DNA of 64,000 bases from positions 1 through 64,000 of the forward strand of contig DF237398.1 of NCBI GenBank assembly GCA_000708835.1. The letters run 5' to 3'. Numbering within the stretch: the first letter of the stretch is position 1; every line of letters starts with the position of its first letter. The notes beneath the pieces are model-generated. The model had not been told where the DNA came from, searched no databases, and worked only from the letters and a program-made list of their open reading frames with translations. This document shows positions 60,001 to 64,000 of this stretch, piece by piece. The DNA is from Klebsormidium nitens. Its lineage: Eukaryota; Streptophyta; Klebsormidiophyceae; Klebsormidiales; Klebsormidiaceae. The position numbers and the translations under genes are program-made.

Positions 60001-61421
60001 AACGCTTTTCAAGGTCTTATTCTGAGATCATACCCCGGTTGCCTGACCCTCAACCACGTTCGACGCTCTTCTCCGCAGACGCACAAGGAGTACCTGCAGA
60101 CGCTACCCGTGGTCGACCGTCCGGAAGCGTTCGGACAGCACCCGAACGCGGACATCAGCTTCCAGATCAACGACTCGCGCGTCGTCCTGGAGAGCATCGT
60201 CAGCCTGCAGCCGCGCGCGAGCAGCGCCGCGGGCGGTCTCAGGCGGGAGGACATTGTCATGGCCATTGCAACAGATCTGCTGTCACAGGTCCGTTTTCAA
60301 TTCTTCATAAAGGTTGCCGGGCCTTCAGGAAGACTCAAGTGATGCTTTTGAGCTGACGGCAAAACGAACGGATTGAGATTCTTGTTTAAACGCTAGGTTG
60401 AGGGACAGTGGAAGAGCTGCAGATGATTGGGGCGACAGGCTGGGGCGGTCGTATCGGTGCGAAGAATGCTCGTAGCTGAGTCCACCAGCTTGCCCCTGCA
60501 AATAAACTGCCTCTTCTAGCTGGCAAACGCAGAATATGTTGAAGAGCAGGCACGAATCATAGTTTCTTCGATCCTTTTATCCTTTCTACACCTCAGGAAA
60601 TGCCCATAACCGCCTTTCCTCTGCGCGTGCAGGTCCCGGAGCCCATGAACCTGGAAGACGTCCAGAAGTTCAAGAAGGACGACCCCTCCGCCCTCCACGT
60701 GGTTCTCTTCCAAGAGATCGAGCGTTACAACGCCCTTCTACGTAACGTGCGCGCGAGCTGCGCCAACCTGCAAAAGGGGATCAAGGGTCTGGTCGTCATG
60801 TCCTCCGATTTGGACGACATTTTCGCAGCGCTCTTCGACGCGAAGGTGCCGCCTGCGTGGCTCAAGTGCTATCCCTCGCTTAAGCCCCTCGGCCCCTGGA
60901 CGCGCGACCTGGTCGCGCGCGTCGGCACGCTGCGCGCGTGGGCTGAGGGCACGTACCCCAACGTCTACTGGCTGTCCGGCTTTACGTACCCGACCGGGTT
61001 CCTAACCGCGGTTCTGCAGACCACCGCGCGGCGCAACGCGATCCCGATCGACACGCTGGGGTGGGAGTTCTCGGTCGTCGCGCGGCACGAGAAGGAGATC
61101 ACCGAGCCGCCCAAGGAGGGCGTTTACATCAAGGGCATGTACCTGGAAGGCGCGGGGTGGGACTACGACAGCAACTGCCTGTGTGAACCGGAGCCTATGG
61201 AGCTGATCGTACCCATGCCGATCATGCACTTCAAGCCGGTGGAGAATAAGCGCAAGACGGCCAAGGGAGTGTACGCGTGCCCGCTGTACATGTACCCGCT
61301 GCGGACGGGCACGCGCGAGCGTCCGAGTTATATGATCAGCGTGGATCTGCGGGCCGGGACAGTAGACGCGGATCATTGGATCAAAAGGGGGACGGCGCTG
61401 TTGCTGTCGCTCGCAACGTAG
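24007..61421 (+). CDS. DNAH2: axonemal dynein heavy chain, DNAH2/DHC10 class (inner arm I1/f, 1-beta)
   Basis: 59 exons, about 4,524 residues, complete from ATG 24007 to TAG 61421; phase is kept at all 58 junctions. Exons: 24007-24417, 24690-24803, 25388-25534, 25833-25952, 26650-26925, 27370-27837, 28319-28576, 28883-29128, 29473-29619, 29953-30075, 30396-30485, 31002-31205, 31655-31792, 32215-32523, 32919-33073, 33436-33615, 34125-34335, 34823-35080, 35419-35681, 36063-36231, 36954-37157, 37688-37964, 38325-38506, 38894-39190, 39578-39727, 40058-40207, 40613-40689, 40946-41059, 41271-41394, 41745-42005, 42410-42562, 42974-43180, 43674-44069, 44488-44661, 44952-45229, 45641-46175, 46704-46988, 47315-47803, 48161-48343, 48792-49018, 49373-49582, 50278-50500, 50895-50996, 51411-51614, 52120-52356, 52760-53050, 53586-53759, 54251-54451, 54821-55045, 55419-55553, 55919-56170, 56561-56856, 57173-57236, 57614-57834, 58155-58386, 58849-59073, 59491-59724, 60079-60288, 60633-61421. 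The DNAH2 class is chosen from the C terminus ([32 protein letters not shown]) and tail ([21 protein letters not shown]). The product is a microtubule minus-end motor of the two-headed inner arm in cilia and flagella. Start at 24007 rather than the Met at 24043 is a choice of the first ATG. Confidence 0.95.
26305..26577 (+). repeat. echoes of the 5' end of dynein exon 5 (intron 4)
   Basis: A copy at 26509-26577, preceded by its own acceptor ccgcag, mirrors the first ~68 bases of exon 5 (26650 onward) at roughly three quarters identity. Read in frame it stops at codon 16 (TAA). A shorter, weaker copy (ggcattctctagg) follows a gtag at 26305. Confidence 0.8.
30876..30926 (+). repeat. echo of the 5' end of dynein exon 12 (intron 11)
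   Basis: 51 bases match exon 12 at 31002-31052 with about seven differences by eye. The copy is preceded by tgtag and has TGA as its third codon. Confidence 0.9.
31339..31385 (+). repeat. echo of the 3' end of dynein exon 12 with its donor (intron 12)
   Basis: Copies exon 12 end plus donor region (31172-31217) including aggccaagcag and the gtgcgcgcgc donor, with about three substitutions and a longer CG run. Confidence 0.9.
34428..34486 (+). repeat. echo of the 3' end of dynein exon 17 with its donor (intron 17)
   Basis: Mirrors 34287-34344, including ccgctgcaggacaa and the end of the exon. The donor gtgggt has become gcgggt, and an in-frame TAA replaces the TAC codon. Confidence 0.88.
35419..39727 (+). 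other. dynein linker (DHC_N2 region), exons 19-25
   Basis: Residues about 1286-1799. The linker swings over the ring during the power stroke. Signature segments are [20 protein letters not shown] (exon 20), [20 protein letters not shown] (exon 21), [12 protein letters not shown] and [10 protein letters not shown] (exon 22), and [18 protein letters not shown] (exon 23), which match axonemal heavy chains closely. Confidence 0.9.
36696..36882 (+). repeat. two tandem echoes of the 5' end of dynein exon 21 (intron 20)
   Basis: Copies at 36696-36761 and 36817-36882 precede the real exon start at 36954, at spacings of 121 and 137 bases. Each has its own CG-rich acceptor (cgcag or ccag) and about 66 bases of exon-like sequence. 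The second stops in frame (TAA) soon after the copied part. Confidence 0.92.
40058..42005 (+). other. dynein AAA1, main ATPase site
   Basis: Exons 26-30. Walker A GPAGTGKT lies at 41001-41024 (residues 1894-1901) and Walker B CLDEFNR ends with the DEFNR codons at 41368-41382. [17 protein letters not shown] and [17 protein letters not shown] are the AAA1 landmarks. All catalytic residues are present, so the motor should be active. Exon 26 ends at a GC donor. Confidence 0.95.
40208..40612 (+). other. GC-AG intron in the dynein gene (intron 26)
   Basis: Exon 26 ends in cag at 40207 and the intron begins gcgagt, ending gcgcag at 40612. No GT donor keeps the frame here. Joining at this GC site restores the DNAH2 order IIKQ-VLSVF...[12 protein letters not shown] with no gap. 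The cag|gcgagt context is the classic strong form of a GC donor. Confidence 0.88.
42410..45229 (+). other. dynein AAA2
   Basis: Exons 31-35. P-loop GKTGSGKS at 43716-43739 (residues 2176-2183). In place of an acidic Walker B pair there is [14 protein letters not shown], the usual AAA2 form that binds but does not hydrolyse [22 protein letters not shown] follows in exon 34. Confidence 0.9.
45641..46988 (+). other. dynein AAA3
   Basis: Exons 36-37. P-loop GNVGVGKT at 45846-45869 (residues 2513-2520), then [20 protein letters not shown] and Walker [10 protein letters not shown]. Exon 37 carries [13 protein letters not shown]. All are standard for the regulatory AAA3 site. Confidence 0.9.
46562..46610 (+). 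repeat. near-perfect echo of the 5' end of dynein exon 37 (intron 36)
   Basis: 49 bases match exon 37 at 46704-46752 with only two substitutions, and it has its own ctgcag acceptor. In frame it reaches a TAG after about 28 codons. This is the youngest-looking copy. Confidence 0.95.
47315..49582 (+). other. dynein AAA4
   Basis: Exons 38-41. P-loop GVGGSGRKS begins at 47741 (residue 2860). Exon 39 has [20 protein letters not shown] and exon 40 has [20 protein letters not shown]. The module ends in exon 41 with [10 protein letters not shown], just before the stalk. Confidence 0.9.
49973..50145 (+). repeat. two tandem echoes of the 5' end of dynein exon 42 (intron 41)
   Basis: Copy A 49973-50040 and copy B 50088-50145 each follow a pyrimidine-rich acceptor (ctccag, cgccag) and mirror exon 42 from 50278. 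Copy A matches about 65 bases closely; copy B diverges after about 40. Using either copy shifts or stops the frame. Confidence 0.92.
50278..53050 (+). other. dynein stalk coiled coil and microtubule-binding domain
   Basis: Exons 42-46. CC1 is exons 42-43 (Lys/Glu-rich heptads), the microtubule-binding domain is exons 44-45 ([16 protein letters not shown], then [20 protein letters not shown]), and CC2 is the end of exon 45 into 46 ([20 protein letters not shown]). [12 protein letters not shown] marks the return helix. Three introns in this block carry exon echoes. Confidence 0.9.
51731..51769 (+). repeat. echo of the 3' end of dynein exon 44 (intron 44)
   Basis: Mirrors 51581-51620 (agctgctcaa, then caaggaccagctg). 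The donor GTAGGA is replaced by TTGAGG, so the copied donor is dead. Confidence 0.8.
53181..53217 (+). repeat. echo of the 3' end of dynein exon 46 with its donor (intron 46)
   Basis: Copies gagctggt...gctggaccag plus the gtggg donor from 53021-53056. A one-base insertion near 53189 breaks frame; the rest is nearly identical. Confidence 0.92.
53586..59073 (+). other. dynein AAA5-AAA6
   Basis: Exons 47-56. Landmarks: [20 protein letters not shown] (exon 47), [20 protein letters not shown] (exon 49), [20 protein letters not shown] (exon 51), [12 protein letters not shown] (exon 54), [18 protein letters not shown] and [11 protein letters not shown] (exon 55). These modules do not bind nucleotide productively. 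Exon 53 is the shortest, 64 bases. Confidence 0.9.
54034..54195 (+). repeat. two echoes of the 5' end of dynein exon 48, one with a GCCAA microsatellite (intron 47)
   Basis: First copy 54034-54070 follows gttccag and matches agccaacaagtgg from exon 48 (54251 onward). Second copy starts at 54152 after ttttccgcag; in it the aagcc unit has expanded to about five tandem repeats before gtgaggagg. The upstream tails (aaacccct..tttccgcag) are copied too. Confidence 0.85.
59491..61421 (+). other. dynein C-terminal domain
   Basis: Exons 57-59, with [20 protein letters not shown] in exon 57 and the large last exon (262 residues). The end contains the [21 protein letters not shown] segment, here cited only as positions 60967-61029, and [20 protein letters not shown]. 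The final [11 protein letters not shown] is typical of DNAH2. Confidence 0.92.
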
Positions 61422-64000
61422 GAAACCTGTACACTAATAGATGAAGTACCTAACGAAGATTTCGGAGTCATTATAAAATGTCGGGGCACACATGGGCGTC
61501 TCTTGATGTAATCCAGAGAAGAGGTACATGCTGGACACGTGCTTAATTAGAAAAGGAGTTAAGTTATAGATAGATGTTGACACTTTTGAAGTGCTCCTAT
61601 AAGTGTGTTTCTTGCCCGGCCGTTGCGAGTTGCAGACATGACAAGGTCGGATGGAAAAACACGGAGAATAGAATCTTTCGAAAAGTCGGCGTTGTATCTT
61701 AGGACGGCGCTTTCAGACGCAACCTAAGAAGTGTCGAAACGATCCTCAAAATGCCTCTCTGAATCATGCATTAGGTACATGATTGAATTGTTTTGTGTTC
61801 TTCTCGAAAGCTGGAAGTTGATGCAGGGATTAAGTGGATGAAGAAGAGCAAGACGCAATCTGCTGGTTGACGCATTTAAGAGGCGCGTCCAAACAGTACG
61901 GCCAACTCAATCGCAATTGGATGGCAGGCATGTCCATTTTTCGAAAATAGCATAGCGCTGGCCCTAAAACTTTAAACTTGTTGTATGCAAGCGCACTAAT
62001 TACCAGCCCAGTTGTGCTACTTATCTTCTGTCCTAATCTGAGTGTTCTGTATGTTGTCGAGGACTTTCACATCGCTCATCGATCCAATTATCCTCACAGC
62101 CGGAGCCCCATATCAAAATACCAATCGACTGACTGTTTTGCTGCATGTGGCCATTCCGCGTGCGTGAAACCTTTGGCAGTGCAGTACTGCACATACTCCA
62201 AGCTGCGCATAATATTTGAGCAATTTCGGCATTAGAAAGCTCCGTTTCGACTCGAGAGCATGAGCTTACTCCGAGCTGGCTCTTTGACTAGCAACTTTGA
62301 CAAGGTTCATGGCAATATCACTTCGCAACTTAAAGGCCGCGTACGAAGTACGCGTCCTCGCTAGATCTAAAAAGCATCGAAAGAAGAGAATTGTACTGCA
62401 AGAGACTCGGGCTGAAATGTCAAAGGGCAGCATACGAAGAGGTGTCAGATACGGCAGGTGCGGGCGGCCGCGGCTGCCTGCTCCATGCCTCAGTGTTTAG
62501 CTATGAAGCTTAGCTGACGCGTCGTATGCAATTTCAAAGACTCTGTGCGGTCTCACCCGAGTGCGTGTCTTCTAAATCGAGGACTGCTGCCGTTCCCTTT
62601 ATGAGGGCTTGTGTCACCTGTGAATGTTAATATTTAGCCTGCTGCATCATGTTCGACCGCTTCGATGGAACTGCAGGAAGCCACAGCTCCCAATCGACGT
62701 GCTAGTCGACGAGTAATCGGACGAGACTCATTCTGCCGACGTTAAAATAATCCTAATGCAGATCGCTGATCAGCGGCAACCACGCACCCCAACCTGAAGC
62801 ATTTCGAGTGACAAGCCCCCTAGCCCCCAGATACGGAAGAGTAACCGACGACGACTCAGCATCTCCGGAATTCTCGGAACTCTCGCTTGTCGTATTGATC
62901 ATAAAATATGATTCGTGTATCATGCCGCCTCGCTTCGAGCGAACACGCTGACGTGGTCATATACGCCAAAGAAAGCATACACTTGGCTTTCTCAGCAGCA
63001 AGGTCAAAAGTCATCTTCTGAAACCTTCAAGCCTATTGTAAGTTCACTACTCTTGCAGTAGCCCTGGAGGACTTCGCACAGACTTTGCATGACCTCTTCC
63101 GATGGGCATCCTCCCCAATTAATGTGTCCTAGGCCAGTCGATCAGACAAGCCAGCATGAAGGCATAACCTCGTCCCCTCGTTTTTCCCCCCATGTATGAC
63201 GCGCAGCTCAGACAGATCCTTCATCTAAGACGCTCCACTTCCCTGTCCGGGGAATGAAACGGGGGTTTTGTGGAGAAGCTGAGTGAAAGGTAGCCTTGGC
63301 ATCGGTCGAAGGATCATCGCTAGAAGCTTTGAAAAGGCAGCGCGTACGTTATTTTCAGAGAACTAAAGTTGCCTCCTTTCGAGACCCCACCAAAGCTCTG
63401 AGCTCCCAAGCGCCCTCCGAGATCAACGATCTCCGCGGGGGGGAATGTAAGACGAGAGGGCAGGAACTACCTTGAAGCTGCTCTGGAGATGCTTCAGTGA
63501 TGAGCTCATGTATCTTTCAGAAAAGACCAGCTGGTTGCGACTGCGAAGGCGGTCCTTTATCTTGGCTGTTAAGCGATCAGCTCTGAAGCTTTGACAGAGC
63601 TTCCGCCAGGACGAAAAGCTCGCTTAAGTTAACAAATGGTCGCATTAGCATGCTTCCACGCTTAGCAAGCTTTGCGCATATAGTCAGCCCAGGGTCGTCA
63701 GACCGTGCTTCTTTTTAGCAAGCTTTGCGCATACAGTCAGCCCAGGGTCTTCAAACCGTGCTTCTTGGAGCACGGCTACTCGCTTCAAAGGATGAATCAG
63801 AGCGGCTTGAACAGCTTCAGCATCTTTTACAACGAAAAACAAGGCCTTAATTAGAAAGGGAAGGTTTCCGTCTTCAAGGACCGAAGTTTAGATGTCAAGC
63901 TCAAAAGCAGCTTTTCAGGCTTTTTATCTGTCAGTCTGGAGGCGTCCTAAAACCGCGAAATTGAGCAGTTCGTGCTTTCAAACATCTTACGATGGGGACT
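61422..64000. other. dynein 3' end and intergenic DNA, no gene seen
   Basis: Follows the dynein stop. Short frames (for example 61978-62235 and 62297-62500) have no family features or splice context. The region holds the dynein 3' untranslated region and a 53-bp tandem duplication near 63662. Confidence 0.55.
63662..63767. repeat. 53-bp tandem duplication
   Basis: Two head-to-tail units, 63662-63714 and 63715-63767, share ttagcaagctttgcgcata, agtcagcccagggtc and accgtgcttctt with a few substitutions. No gene nearby. Confidence 0.9.

Overview
The window is nuclear DNA of a eukaryote. Genes are split by many short GT-AG introns, exons are GC-rich, introns are more AT-rich, and there are no operons. 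The most likely source is a streptophyte green alga; I think of Klebsormidium, as inference only. The argument is the gene mix: an SMT2-type plant sterol C-24 methyltransferase and a BC10/DUF266-type GT14 glycosyltransferase (land-plant flavour) sit beside an axonemal inner-arm dynein heavy chain and a WASH protein, both of which flowering plants are generally held to lack.

Layout. 1-931 (-): pieces of an unrecognised gene running off the left edge. 1129-2433 (-): intronless F-box/LRR-like gene. 3374-7753 (-): nine-exon GT14 glycosyltransferase. 7754-8764: shared head-to-head promoter region. 8765-15539 (+): seventeen-exon WASH1 gene. 16384-20079 (+): five-exon SMT2. 21502-22187 (-): small two-exon orphan. 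24007-61421 (+): one giant 59-exon gene for a DNAH2/DHC10-class (inner arm I1/f, 1-beta) dynein heavy chain of about 4,524 residues, reconstructed from the N-terminal tail to the C-terminal domain with reading phase kept at every junction. 61422-64000: no gene seen, one 53-bp tandem duplication.

The genes do not form a pathway. WASH (endosomal Arp2/3-actin), SMT2 (sterol side-chain ethylation at the ER), GT14 (Golgi glycosylation), F-box (ubiquitin ligase adaptor) and dynein (flagellar motility) are ordinary eukaryotic neighbours.

The most unusual signal is inside the dynein gene. In ten of its 58 introns there are decayed copies, or 'echoes', of the first 35-70 bases of the following exon or the last 35-60 bases of the preceding exon, usually copied together with the splice site. 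Some introns hold two or three copies in tandem. Every copy I could translate in the exon's frame runs into a stop or loses frame, so the real exon is the copy contiguous with the rest. This looks like repeated tandem duplication across intron/exon borders. The same gene also uses many GTGCG and GTGGG donors and one GC-AG intron.
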